IMG/VR virus record: IMGVR_UViG_3300017762_000020
Location: 1 to 38,880 of that record
Reading direction: 5' to 3' (one strand)
Source: a virus
Length of the DNA stretch: 38,880 nt
Part shown: piece after piece, positions 23,182 through 31,610 of the stretch
Layout: every line of letters begins with the position of its first letter
How positions within the stretch are numbered: the first letter of the stretch is position 1
The notes under the pieces: generated by a model
Database searches by the model: none
What the model was told of the DNA's origin: nothing
The model's input: only the letters and a program-made list of their open reading frames with translations
Translations under genes and position numbers: made by a program

Positions 23182-23895
23182 TCATGTGCCTGTTGTAGCT
23201 ATAAGTGGTGGCCCCTTTGGACGGTACATACCTTCTGGTTCACCGCCGCCAATAACAAAGGTTTCGGTCTTTGCTAACCGTGCTTTTAATCTGTTGTAAT
23301 GTGCTTGCGCTTGAGCCAGTTTGTTTTGTGCGTCAGCCTGTTTCTGACGCGCCAACATTTCGGCTGCTGAATACAAAACAATAAGCTGATCGTCTAAATC
23401 AGCTTTGTCGCTGTCATTAATTAGACCACCAAGATTCTTAATGCCGTGTATGCGCACCATGCCATTTTTATTGCTGGCAGTGCTGTTTGCTGACGGCACA
23501 GGCCAAAATTCTATTTGGTCATTTTCAGCTGTGTCATATCGTTGTATCGGGGCCGACTCTATGCCTCGATCACTGTCGTATTGATTGTACTGATCTGCGC
23601 CAATGCTATATTCTAGCTTTTCCCAGTAGTCGCCGTGCTTAAACTCAACACGCTCAATGCGCTCGAACACCATGTCGTCTGGTAAATCGTAATACCTTTG
23701 GCTTTTTTGTATGTTCAAATCGCGCATTACGCGCAAAAACGGCCACGCATAGTCATCCCATAGCCGTCTTTGATTTCGTTGAATGACATTTATCAGCACA
23801 TCCCTTGTCGATCTGCCAAGGTTTGGCTCAAGCGAATGGCCAATTTCTGAACGCAAATCATTAATAAGTATTGCTAGGGTTGTGCCTCTTGCCAT
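23182..23895 (-). CDS. Tail tubular protein A / head-tail adaptor (T7 gp11-type)
   Basis: 237 residues. RSTRDVLINVIQRNQRRLWDD then YAWPFLRVMRDLNI is the conserved helical start of the gp11-type adaptor, followed by a beta region (RYYDLPDDMVFERIERVEFK) and a C-terminal helix with KQADAQNKLAQAQAHYNRLK that wraps neighbouring subunits. It would form the dodecameric ring between portal and nozzle. Position between the capsid region and the nozzle gene supports this. Stop and next start are 1 nt apart. Confidence 0.85.
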   Translation of the reverse strand: MARGTTLAILINDLRSEIGHSLEPNLGRSTRDVLINVIQRNQRRLWDDYAWPFLRVMRDLNIQKSQRYYDLPDDMVFERIERVEFKHGDYWEKLEYSIGADQYNQYDSDRGIESAPIQRYDTAENDQIEFWPVPSANSTASNKNGMVRIHGIKNLGGLINDSDKADLDDQLIVLYSAAEMLARQKQADAQNKLAQAQAHYNRLKARLAKTETFVIGGGEPEGMYRPKGPPLIATTGT

Positions 23896-23898
23896 TGT

Positions 23899-24330
23899 TT
23901 AGTCCTCCGCATAAGCCTCGTTTTCTGGCGTTGCAGGGTCGTCGGCAACAAAGTGGCCGCTGTCAGTACGAGCGCGTTTTTTAGCAGCTGGTTTCTTTGC
24001 TACTTTTTTAGTTTTGCTTTTATTCTCTGTAAGCCAGACCTGATCCATGTAGCTATCCTCGATCTTTGCAGCTGATAGGCTATCAGGCACTTCGCCATAC
24101 TTTCCGAAAACTTGGTCAACAGTCGCATCATCGTAAAGTTCTCCTAAACGATTTCGCTCCGCATCAGAGTCGTTATCGAAAGACCCTGTTGGGCGAATAT
24201 TTGTTATTGCGTGATCTCCGTGGATGTTACGCAACATGACTATTTCAGCTGCGGTCACATACTCTTTGGTAATTACATTTTGAATGTCGCCGCCAATAGC
24301 CAAGGCTATAAAGTGATGATCCATAGACAT
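23899..24330 (-). CDS. Conserved virion-region protein of unknown function
   Basis: 143 residues. First half: alpha/beta with AIVMLRNIHGDHAITNIRP; LYDDATVDQVFGKYG is a pattern I recall from podovirus structural regions. A highly basic stretch (KSKTKKVAKKPAAKKRAR, about 105-122) is followed by an acidic tail ending DPATPENEAYAED. It lies between capsid and adaptor, after the hairpin that follows the capsid gene. It may be a capsid-associated or tail-completion protein. GGGAG lies upstream of the ATG. Confidence 0.65.
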   Translation of the reverse strand: MSMDHHFIALAIGGDIQNVITKEYVTAAEIVMLRNIHGDHAITNIRPTGSFDNDSDAERNRLGELYDDATVDQVFGKYGEVPDSLSAAKIEDSYMDQVWLTENKSKTKKVAKKPAAKKRARTDSGHFVADDPATPENEAYAED

Positions 24331-24351
24331 TTATCTATCTCCCTTGTGGTA

Positions 24352-24383
24352 TGGGGCGCGGAAATTAGGAAAACCGCGCCCCA
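24352..24383 (-). terminator. Stable hairpin just after the capsid gene
   Basis: TGGGGCGCGG - 12 nt - CCGCGCCCCA, a perfect 10-bp GC-rich stem starting 5 nt after the capsid stop. There is no U-tract, so it more likely pauses RNA polymerase or protects the capsid mRNA 3' end than terminates fully. Confidence 0.6.
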
Positions 24384-24388
24384 AACAG

Positions 24389-25441
24389 TTATGCGATCTC
24401 GTAAACGCCGTGGCAGTTAAGCTGCGACGCACACAAGACTGCGGTTGTGGTAATAGCGCGGAACATCACGTACTGCGTAGCCGGACGGGCCGGCGCATGA
24501 CGCTTCATCTTCTCGCCATCCATGTAATGCAGATACAATTTGGATGGGTCGATGATGTAACAACGCTTGGATGGGTTTTTGCCCGAAATGGTCAAGTCAT
24601 CGAGGGTTGGATCATACTGGAATGTCATTCCATTGTAATTGATCTCCCCCATTGAGATGTCTTGATTACGGGCAAATCCAGTATTGCTGTAATTGCCATT
24701 ACGGCGCAACTCATCAGCAAGGCGATCGAGGAACGCTGAACCAGCAAGAGCGATTGTTGGCTTGCCGCCAAACCGCTTTAGCTGACGCATTTCAGCGTGG
24801 ATTGTTTCGATCAGTTCCTGACCAGTAGCAGAAGTTGCAATTGCAACACTTGCACGATTTCTCCACCATGTGTTTGTCACAGTTGAGAGGCCACCAACAG
24901 TTGTACCGGTAGCAGCTGGGTTATCAACAATGATCGAGCGGATACCGGCCAATGCAGATGCGCTGCCAGAACCATCGCCGTAAAGCAGATCGTTCATGCC
25001 ACGGGAATAACCTTCCATCATGTCATCCAGCTTATCTTCGAGAAGATTAGCCAGAACAGTCGCGTCACGACCGCTATGATTAGAAGTGCTTGCACCATTC
25101 AGCGAGTCAGTAACACTTATACCGTCTTTTTTTAGTTCGGTCAGTGTCAGTGAAATACCAGCATGGTGTTCTTTCCATGCGTAGTTAACACGTTGAATGT
25201 TAGCTGGGTTTGCATAAGACACTGTGTCGTTATGCGTATATCCAGCAACAGTTGTGGTGTACGTTCCCTTAACAGCAAGACTTACGTTTTCTTTACCGCC
25301 TGGAAATGTCTTTGCAGATTTGTCCATAGCAGCAAGAAGCGGTTTGTCTTGAAGTGAGTTAGCGTACACTTTGCCTTTGTCGATGTAGTAATCGAGCGCG
25401 GCGTTAGCGATATTCGCTAGTTCGGCAGATGAAAATGCCAT
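24389..25441 (-). CDS. Major capsid protein
   Basis: 350 residues, starting MAFSSAELANIANAALDYYI. The mixed beta/alpha pattern, with a central helix (LEDKLDDMMEGYSRGMNDLLYG), GSGSASALAGIRSIIVDNPA and the C-terminal P-domain-like KKRFGGKPTIALAGSAF style segment (LKRFGGKPTIALAGSAFLDR), is that of HK97-fold capsids of this class. Size fits a small podovirus capsid. It follows a scaffold gene and precedes a strong hairpin. GGAG lies upstream of the ATG. HK97 fold is inferred from context and segment order; no catalytic signature exists to confirm it. Confidence 0.85.
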   Translation of the reverse strand: MAFSSAELANIANAALDYYIDKGKVYANSLQDKPLLAAMDKSAKTFPGGKENVSLAVKGTYTTTVAGYTHNDTVSYANPANIQRVNYAWKEHHAGISLTLTELKKDGISVTDSLNGASTSNHSGRDATVLANLLEDKLDDMMEGYSRGMNDLLYGDGSGSASALAGIRSIIVDNPAATGTTVGGLSTVTNTWWRNRASVAIATSATGQELIETIHAEMRQLKRFGGKPTIALAGSAFLDRLADELRRNGNYSNTGFARNQDISMGEINYNGMTFQYDPTLDDLTISGKNPSKRCYIIDPSKLYLHYMDGEKMKRHAPARPATQYVMFRAITTTAVLCASQLNCHGVYEIA

Positions 25442-25456
25442 TTTACTTACTCCAAA

Positions 25457-26434
25457 TTAGGCAGAACCGTTTGCCATCGCGTTTTGCACTGCTTCCAACA
25501 GGCTGTTTGGCTCTGGCGTTGGTGTTCCACCAAGTTTTCCACCTGATGAAGTACGCATTGGTTTTCTGGTAATCTGTCGTCCCTTGTGCCTTTGCGTAAC
25601 CTCTGCATGGGCTTGTTCAGCCAATGCAATGGCGTCTGCTTCGGTTGTTGGACGGCCTTTTTCAGATACTAAAACCCTTACGCGATCATCAATCTCATCT
25701 TGTTTGAGGTCATAATCTGGATCAGTCTGACGAGTTTTGTTTTCCCATTCCGTTACAGTAGAAGCCAAATGATTAAGGACTTGTTGGTTTTGCACTTGTT
25801 GATTTTGTGCTACCGCCCTCTCATTTTGTTCGCGTAAAGCTGCGGCCTCTGCTCTGGATTGAGACAATTCCCTGCCCGTTTGCTCATCCATATACCCGTC
25901 ATCAACTTTGTTCTGAATATCGTCAGGCAGTATTTCACCAGTTACTTGCCGCAAACTGCTTATATACGGAGTTAGCGCATCTAACGCTTTCTTTGGGTCA
26001 TTTTTCATCAATGCCATGATCTGCAAGCCCATCGAGGCTTCCTCGGCATTTATGTTATTAGACGCCAAATAAGTTGTTATCTGCTGATACTGGCGGTGCC
26101 CTTCTTTATATTCGTTCTTCTCTTGATTGACTTGTTGGAATCGCTTGTACGGAACCGGCCCCTTGTCTGAATTTTCCTCGTCAGCTTCGTCAGAAGATGT
26201 TTCTAAAGAAAATTCTTCGTCGAGGTCGTCGTCGTCATCCTCTATTGCCTCATCGGATTGCGAATCCGTATCCTCAGTTTCATTCTCGTCTATTGCGCTT
26301 TGGACAACAGACAACAAATCTTCTTCGGTTTCCGCTTCTGCGCTAGACGGTTGCGCCTCTTGCTCTGCTTCCAGATCAAGTTCGTCTTGGTTTGAGCCAT
26401 CGGACGTATTTAGCTCATTTGGTTCATCAACCAT
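25457..26434 (-). CDS. Scaffolding protein
   Basis: 325 residues. The first ~110 are extremely acidic (long Asp/Glu/Ser runs such as EAIEDDDDDLDEEFSLETSS), followed by a switch to VPYKRFQQVNQEKNEY, a coiled-coil middle with Gln/Glu-rich helices, and a short basic C-terminal helix after ITRKPMRTSSGG. Acidic N-terminus, coiled coil and basic end are typical of P22-type scaffolds, and the portal-scaffold-capsid order is standard. AAGGAAGG precedes the ATG. No head protease gene is nearby, so scaffold release without cleavage is likely. Confidence 0.85.
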   Translation of the reverse strand: MVDEPNELNTSDGSNQDELDLEAEQEAQPSSAEAETEEDLLSVVQSAIDENETEDTDSQSDEAIEDDDDDLDEEFSLETSSDEADEENSDKGPVPYKRFQQVNQEKNEYKEGHRQYQQITTYLASNNINAEEASMGLQIMALMKNDPKKALDALTPYISSLRQVTGEILPDDIQNKVDDGYMDEQTGRELSQSRAEAAALREQNERAVAQNQQVQNQQVLNHLASTVTEWENKTRQTDPDYDLKQDEIDDRVRVLVSEKGRPTTEADAIALAEQAHAEVTQRHKGRQITRKPMRTSSGGKLGGTPTPEPNSLLEAVQNAMANGSA

Positions 26435-26459
26435 ATTTTCGTCCTTCCTTTCTACATTC

Positions 26460-26494
26460 TAGCGTTGTTGATCGTAAATTTCAACAAAACGCTA
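26460..26494 (-). promoter_or_regulatory. Hairpin between portal and scaffold genes
   Basis: TAGCGTT-TT-GTTGA / TCAACAACGCTA, a 12-bp stem with a 2-nt bulge and 9-nt loop. It begins at the portal stop codon and ends 25 nt before the scaffold ATG. No U-tract. It could be an mRNA processing or stabilising element that separates low portal from high scaffold/capsid expression. Confidence 0.55.
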
Positions 26495-28564
26495 TTGATT
26501 ATTGCCCATCGGTGGGAGTGATCCACTTGTACCGGCGTTTAACATAGGCGCATTGGCTGCACCTCCTTGTGGCGGCCCAGCTAATGCTGGATCGCCAGTA
26601 CCCTCGCCTTGCGTCTGGTTCATAGCCACAATAGACGGAATTTTATCAACAATAGCTTGTGTAATGTCGAGTTTGTCATCAAGACGCTTCAGCAATTCTT
26701 TTGCAAGCCAGCTTGGGTCGATACCAGGTATTTGCAGCAAGAACGGCATGATGCGCTCGATGTTCTGCAACTCAGCTGCACGGTTAGGTTTACCAGTAGA
26801 CCCAGCCTCGATCTGCAAGAAAACTTCTTCCATAATCTGTTCGCGGGTCATTTCTGGCCATGTAGCACCAGGCCCGACAATCTTTCTAACCTCGTCCGTT
26901 GACATTTCTGACAGCATGACCTGTCCAGCTGCCCTAGCTATTTCTGACATAAAGCTGTCTAAATCATCAACATTTGCGCCCATACTGGACATTCTGCTTG
27001 ATTCAGCAATGCTGGTTTCGGTAGCGGTTGCCTTAGATACGCTGCCAAAGTTTGCCTCTTGTGCGCCAACAACCAGCTGCACATCGTCGAATATGGTGCG
27101 AACCTCGTACAAATTAGGGTCAATGCCGATTTGCTGCACCGGCTGTATAACATCGTTTACCTTCTGGCCAGACGCCAGCGCTTGCAACTCGATAACAGCA
27201 TTGGCTGGGTGTGTTGCCAGTTTTTCTTTGTCAGCATCCTCAAGCATACCAGCTGGCGCTGCATATTTAGGCCGATTTGCCCGTCTATGCTCACGCAGCC
27301 CTTGCCTAGCCCGATTGTACTCGTTCTGCATTGGCATTAATAATTTAATGTCTGACGGCGGATACAGCACATCTTTGTGTTCGACTTCGTTAAATACCAG
27401 CGGGAATATAGGGTAAAAAGCCTCTACATTTACATCTGGGGCCATTGGCTCACGCAAGAAGTCGTCGTAACCATCAGCAATGCAATACTGCAATCCGCTT
27501 TTACGGTGGTAATACTCATACACTAAGACCAACCCATCTCTAGCGGATTTGTTCACATCCAACTCATCGCGTGACGATCTGGTATAGTCGCCCTCACCAT
27601 TTAGACGGCCTTTAATGTCGTATGATTGGAATTTGTCTTTAATGTCGATGCCGTAAATTTCTTCGACATCTTCTGGCGTCAGATACAATTCATGCGCAAT
27701 CCAGTTAGCACCAATAAACCCGCGCAGCTGTCGGCACATTGGGTCAATAATAATGCTGTTAGATTCTGGAAAATCAAACACCAGACCTTCTCGCACAATC
27801 ATCATTGGCTCATCAGTCAATGACTGCAATGACAAGATTAAATCTTCAATCTGTGGGTCATCTTCTTTTATTTCGCCTTTGGCTGCACCTGTTGCAATAC
27901 GAGTGATGTAGTCAATCTGCGCCTGCACATCATGTATCTGTGCAGCCACCTCTGGCATCCTGTCCATTTCCCGCTGGAAGCCAATCTTTACAAAGCCTAC
28001 ACCGGTTGTTACCACACGCCGCACCAGCCCTTTCATTTGCGCCTTAAAGGACGGAGTTTGCTCATTCATAAAGTAGTCAAACAGCTGTTCTAATGTTTTT
28101 GCTACATTATCCAGCATTTTGCGGTGGTTTTGGCCGTTTGTATAATCGTTGATAATAGCCTGAGCCTCGAATGGTACGGGCAGCCCAGATTGCGCAGATG
28201 TCTGTGACGCCTGATAAGCCATCTGCAAGGTCATTTCATCACCATCCCAAACAGAATAATCCATGCGATCTCTGCGCGATGCTACTGCTCTTGGGTTTTT
28301 CGCATACAATGCAGCCGTGCGCTGCTGAACATGACGCTGTAATATGTTGGCTACATAGTTGCTGTCGCTCCACTCTCGATCGTCATAACCATTGAGCGCA
28401 GCGTCCATATCTTTGCTCATCTGCTTGTAGGCTTTTTCGTGAAACTTTTTTGCAGACTTAATGTTTGCAGAAATTTCAGAAACAAGGCGTTTTCTGCGCT
28501 CTGGCGCTTCTGGCTTTTCTTCTTCAACAACCGTTACGGCCATATAATTTTCGTTTTCCATCAC
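26492..28564 (-). CDS. Portal protein (P22-type)
   Basis: 690 residues. N-terminal charged helix (VSEISANIKSAKKFHEKAY), DREWSDSNYVANILQRHVQQ, and a long central region with VVTTGVGFVKIGFQ, SIIIDPMCRQLRGFIGANWI (stem/clip), and DVLYPPSDIKLLMPMQNEYN, RQGLREHRRANRPKYA, patterns of the P22 portal class. The C-terminal ~70 residues are Gln/Gly/Pro-rich. A dodecameric ring at the capsid vertex is the family role. It overlaps the terminase by 4 nt (ATGA). Confidence 0.9.
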   Translation of the reverse strand: MMENENYMAVTVVEEEKPEAPERRKRLVSEISANIKSAKKFHEKAYKQMSKDMDAALNGYDDREWSDSNYVANILQRHVQQRTAALYAKNPRAVASRRDRMDYSVWDGDEMTLQMAYQASQTSAQSGLPVPFEAQAIINDYTNGQNHRKMLDNVAKTLEQLFDYFMNEQTPSFKAQMKGLVRRVVTTGVGFVKIGFQREMDRMPEVAAQIHDVQAQIDYITRIATGAAKGEIKEDDPQIEDLILSLQSLTDEPMMIVREGLVFDFPESNSIIIDPMCRQLRGFIGANWIAHELYLTPEDVEEIYGIDIKDKFQSYDIKGRLNGEGDYTRSSRDELDVNKSARDGLVLVYEYYHRKSGLQYCIADGYDDFLREPMAPDVNVEAFYPIFPLVFNEVEHKDVLYPPSDIKLLMPMQNEYNRARQGLREHRRANRPKYAAPAGMLEDADKEKLATHPANAVIELQALASGQKVNDVIQPVQQIGIDPNLYEVRTIFDDVQLVVGAQEANFGSVSKATATETSIAESSRMSSMGANVDDLDSFMSEIARAAGQVMLSEMSTDEVRKIVGPGATWPEMTREQIMEEVFLQIEAGSTGKPNRAAELQNIERIMPFLLQIPGIDPSWLAKELLKRLDDKLDITQAIVDKIPSIVAMNQTQGEGTGDPALAGPPQGGAANAPMLNAGTSGSLPPMGNNQ

Positions 28565-30141
28565 CAGCCACCTGTCGTGTTGTGTATTCTGTCGTGCTTC
28601 TTGCGCATTTCAGAGTCCCATTTAACCCATGCAAAAGTTCCCACTTCTGGAATTTTTGTATTATTGACAGGCGCACCACCTGGGGATGACAGCCTGTCCA
28701 ATCCCATTCCAACCCATGCTATTGTATCAACAAAATCGTCGTGACGGGAGTTAGGGAACTTTAATAATTCATCGACTGCTTTTTGCGTCCAGTGTGAGGT
28801 TTTTGGCAGCTTTACCTTTTTCATGGCCATGCGGCCCAAAATAGACTGCGCTCTTTGCACCTTATTCTGCACTGGCGTCACTTCCTCGATGCGGCAATAG
28901 GTTTTTTCTTCTGCCATGCGTTTGCGCAAAAATGGCCCAATAGCCTTACTGATGTGACCTTTTTCAGCCCACCAAATAAGTGGTTTGTGTTTTTGTATGA
29001 GGCTTAACATCGCCGTTACAACCTTGTCTGTCGGCTGCTTCTCCCACCAGCAATCAAGCAAATATATGTCGTCATTTTCATCGACGCCCACAACAAGCAG
29101 GCAAGTGGCGTCATTTCTTGTTTTATCCACGCCAACCGCATGATCTGATGCCGCATAAATGCGTAGGTCTTTTGGCAAATCTTTGCGGTCGTAGAAGCTA
29201 AGATTGGCTCTGTTAAACAGATCGCCATCCTCTGGTGTTGGCCGCTGCTGATAAAGAGCGGTAAAACCTCTGCTATCCAAACGCCGCTGGGCAGTCATAA
29301 AATCCATGTCAAAACGCTCCGGCCACAATAGTTCACCAACCTTGCGCCCTAGCGGGTCATCGTCCTCTGCTAATGCCGGTAGATTTATAATCTTCCACTT
29401 TGCAGCTTCTTCTTCTGTGTAGTGCGGATTTGTTGGGTCAGTAAGCCTGCCAATCAAATCATCTTCGTGCCATCTGGTCTGCACAATAACAATGCTGGCC
29501 GTAGCTGTCATAAGGCGGGTCATCAGCACTTGTGTAAACCATGTCCATAGCTGCTCTCTAAGCGTCGGTGAGCCAGCTTCGAGGCTGTCTTTGATGGGAT
29601 CGTCAAGAATAACAAAGTCGCCGCCACGGCCTGTTATAGAGCCACCACGGCCAACAAATACCGACATACCGCCAGAGCCTGTCTGTATTCTGGACTTCGA
29701 TGCGCCACCTTGGCGCAGCGTATGACGGGGAAACACATGCTTGTATTGAGGTGATGTCATAATCGCACGGCAATCTGCACCAAAATCCTTGGCAAAATCT
29801 TCGTTGTATGTAGCAAAAATGACGCTGCGATAAGGGTCTTTGCCTACCAACCAAGGGATAAATCGGCGTGATATAAGTTCTGATTTGCCGTGTCTTGGCG
29901 GCATACACACAATAAGACGCGGAATATGGCCTTTCTCTACCTTTTCTAGCACCTTTGCCAATGCTCGATGATGCTTTGCGTCCTTAAACAACGACAATTC
30001 CACGTTATCGTAGTCATCTGGGTCAGGCATTGTCAGTTTTGTAAATTTTAAGAAGTCGTCACGCGCCTCGATGGCAACCTTCTGCCTCTTTGCAGCCGAT
30101 ATGCGCTTATCTAGGTCATTAATTTGCTTTGCGGCGCCCAT
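28561..30141 (-). CDS. terL: Terminase large subunit
   Basis: 526 residues. ATPase: CMPPRHGKSEL (79-89) is Walker A, DFVILDDP (175-182) Walker B, VIVQTRWHEDD the coupling motif. Nuclease (RNase H-like): AASDHAVGVDKT with the first Asp and NSRHDDFVDTIAW near the C-terminus with the last acidic pair. It cuts concatemers and drives DNA packaging through the portal. It overlaps the lysozyme stop (TAATG) and the portal start (ATGA). No small subunit gene was found next to it, which is unusual. Confidence 0.95.
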   Translation of the reverse strand: MGAAKQINDLDKRISAAKRQKVAIEARDDFLKFTKLTMPDPDDYDNVELSLFKDAKHHRALAKVLEKVEKGHIPRLIVCMPPRHGKSELISRRFIPWLVGKDPYRSVIFATYNEDFAKDFGADCRAIMTSPQYKHVFPRHTLRQGGASKSRIQTGSGGMSVFVGRGGSITGRGGDFVILDDPIKDSLEAGSPTLREQLWTWFTQVLMTRLMTATASIVIVQTRWHEDDLIGRLTDPTNPHYTEEEAAKWKIINLPALAEDDDPLGRKVGELLWPERFDMDFMTAQRRLDSRGFTALYQQRPTPEDGDLFNRANLSFYDRKDLPKDLRIYAASDHAVGVDKTRNDATCLLVVGVDENDDIYLLDCWWEKQPTDKVVTAMLSLIQKHKPLIWWAEKGHISKAIGPFLRKRMAEEKTYCRIEEVTPVQNKVQRAQSILGRMAMKKVKLPKTSHWTQKAVDELLKFPNSRHDDFVDTIAWVGMGLDRLSSPGGAPVNNTKIPEVGTFAWVKWDSEMRKKHDRIHNTTGGW

Positions 30142-30683
30142 TAGACCGGAACCTCACTCTTTAAAAACTCAATGTTTTCCATTTCTATAGCAGTATCAGT
30201 TGTATGCTTATTTCTGCTTAACCAACCTTTGCCGAACGTGTCAAACGTGTCTAACTCGCGGTAAAAAGCCTCACGCTCTAGCCCCATAGCCGTAATAATG
30301 TCTTGCGGCTCCATCTTTTCGACCGCCACCAACGTCTTTGGCCCAATACCGCCATCAACAGTAGCGCCAACAACCCTTTGCAGTATCTTGCCTGCTCTGC
30401 CGCTGCCTGAGTTCACAGCAATATCGAACACTTGGAGGTCAACGCCGGTAGGCAAGTCCTCACATTTGCAGCGCATCCAGTAGTTTTCGTAGTAAATCGG
30501 CTTCACATCATCATATTTAAGACCGCGCATAGTCTCCTCATCTGCATCAGTCTTATAAAACTCGTCATATACCCGCTTGGTCAGGCCAAGATTGGTCATC
30601 CCGCCTGGGTCAGACGGATGATTTACATAGCCACCCTCTGACTTCAGCATGATTTTTAGACAATAGTCGAAATTGTTTGCCAT
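30141..30683 (-). CDS. Endolysin, GH108-type lysozyme
   Basis: 180 residues. KSEGGYVNHPSDPGGMTNLG contains the GH108 catalytic Glu (E16 in EGGY) and the D-x-GG-x-T motif. The C-terminal part (VDGGIGPKTLVAVEKM) is the usual PG_binding_3-like helical domain of this class. It cuts the glycan strands of peptidoglycan. No signal peptide was seen, so it needs the holin next to it. Overlaps holin stop and terminase start by 1 nt each (TAATG). Confidence 0.9.
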   Translation of the reverse strand: MANNFDYCLKIMLKSEGGYVNHPSDPGGMTNLGLTKRVYDEFYKTDADEETMRGLKYDDVKPIYYENYWMRCKCEDLPTGVDLQVFDIAVNSGSGRAGKILQRVVGATVDGGIGPKTLVAVEKMEPQDIITAMGLEREAFYRELDTFDTFGKGWLSRNKHTTDTAIEMENIEFLKSEVPV

Positions 30684-31060
30684 TATTTTTTACTGTCCGT
30701 TTTCTTGGTCTTGTCGTAGCTTCTCATTCCAGATATTCCGAGCATCCCAAACATTAGAGGCATCATTACAGACATATCAGCCTGTGGTATATCGACGCCA
30801 AAACCCATTGCTACTGGCGAAACTAAGTAGTTGATGCCAAGGGATAGGCCGCATATCCATCCAATTAACGGTCGCCAGGATGACTGAAACCAGTTGCCTT
30901 GTGCGTCAGCTTTCAAAACCTCGATCTGCGCAAGTGCCAGTTCCTGCGCGTGTTTTTCTGACATTGTTGCCAGTTCATGCGCAATCCGTGCCTTTTCATC
31001 GGCATCAGGGATAAACTTATCGAGTAGCTTAGTAGCTGGGCCAATTAGCGCTTGGATCAT
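30683..31060 (-). CDS. Holin of the 3-TM family
   Basis: 125 residues from the ATG at 31060 (MIQALIGPATKLLDKFIPDA), preferred over an upstream one because AAAGGAG lies 10 nt away and the ATG overlaps the previous stop (ATGA). The first ~60 residues are an amphipathic helix with DEKARIAHELATMSEKHAQE; WFQSSWRPLIGWICGLSLGI opens the membrane part, with two clear TM segments ending GMLGISGMRSYDKTK. This is the Holin_3TM pattern. It would permeabilise the inner membrane for the endolysin. Confidence 0.85.
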   Translation of the reverse strand: MIQALIGPATKLLDKFIPDADEKARIAHELATMSEKHAQELALAQIEVLKADAQGNWFQSSWRPLIGWICGLSLGINYLVSPVAMGFGVDIPQADMSVMMPLMFGMLGISGMRSYDKTKKTDSKK

Positions 31061-31272
31061 CGTGACAAAACTCCTTTTGGCATCACCCTGCAAGTCCATC
31101 CCACGGGCTTGTACCCAGGCATATATTTATGCACCCTTTCAGCAAGCACCAATGCGTGACTTTGGCACGATTGCTCAGTGTCCTGCCAAGTCTGACTTTC
31201 TAGCTGCTTGCAGAAAGTGCCTGTCATGTTTGAAGTTCCGATTACACATGCCATTATCAGAGCCTGGTACAT
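31057..31272 (-). CDS. Small Cys-containing exported-looking protein in lysis cassette
   Basis: 71 residues. N-terminus MYQALIMACVIGTSNMTGTF is a short hydrophobic segment, then a hydrophilic part with Cys at 9, 21, 36 and 61, ending basic. It could be a small exported protein with disulfides or a spanin-like component, but there is no clear lipobox (the first Cys comes after LIMA, lacking an L-x-G/A-C context of normal length). It lies between the holin and the EF-hand TM protein, with overlaps at both ends (ATGA and TAATG). Confidence 0.55.
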   Translation of the reverse strand: MYQALIMACVIGTSNMTGTFCKQLESQTWQDTEQSCQSHALVLAERVHKYMPGYKPVGWTCRVMPKGVLSR

Positions 31273-31610
31273 TATTTTGGCTTTCTCTCAGCGTAAGCGT
31301 TTGCCCCAAAATAAGCGGCGACCAAAGCAGAATTGGCAACAAAATAGGTGGGCGCAATGTCGGTAATCATCGTTGCCGCATTGTCATAGCCCAGCATGGC
31401 TGTAATCAATATGGCAGCTGGGTAATTAAGTGTTCCAAAAAGCGCAAACCAAGTCATCCACCGCATTGAGTCACGCCTCGCGTCTGCATCTTCTAACTCA
31501 CGCCTTTTAAACTCCAAGGCCATGGTAATTTCGTCATCGCACAACGTATCATCGTTATTTGTGTCAAGATGCTGATATGCGCTGTCTTTTTGCAATTTCT
31601 TCTGGGTCAT
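31272..31610 (-). CDS. EF-hand plus two-TM membrane protein in lysis cassette
   Basis: 112 residues. Residues 16-27 (DTNNDDTLCDDE) form a 12-residue EF-hand calcium loop, with D16, N18, D20, L23 and E27 at consensus sites. Next comes an amphipathic charged helix (KRRELEDADARRDSMRW), then two TM segments (about 52-75 and 81-106) and a basic end. This could be a holin or antiholin whose state depends on divalent cations (inference). It is coupled to its neighbours by TAATG and ATGA overlaps. Confidence 0.75.
   Translation of the reverse strand: MTQKKLQKDSAYQHLDTNNDDTLCDDEITMALEFKRRELEDADARRDSMRWMTWFALFGTLNYPAAILITAMLGYDNAATMITDIAPTYFVANSALVAAYFGANAYAERKPK

Noticed and set aside
26502-27416. 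304-codon rightward frame opposite the portal gene
   Set aside because: Antisense shadow of a well-supported portal gene; low-complexity Ser/Cys-rich translation, no promoter or ribosome site.
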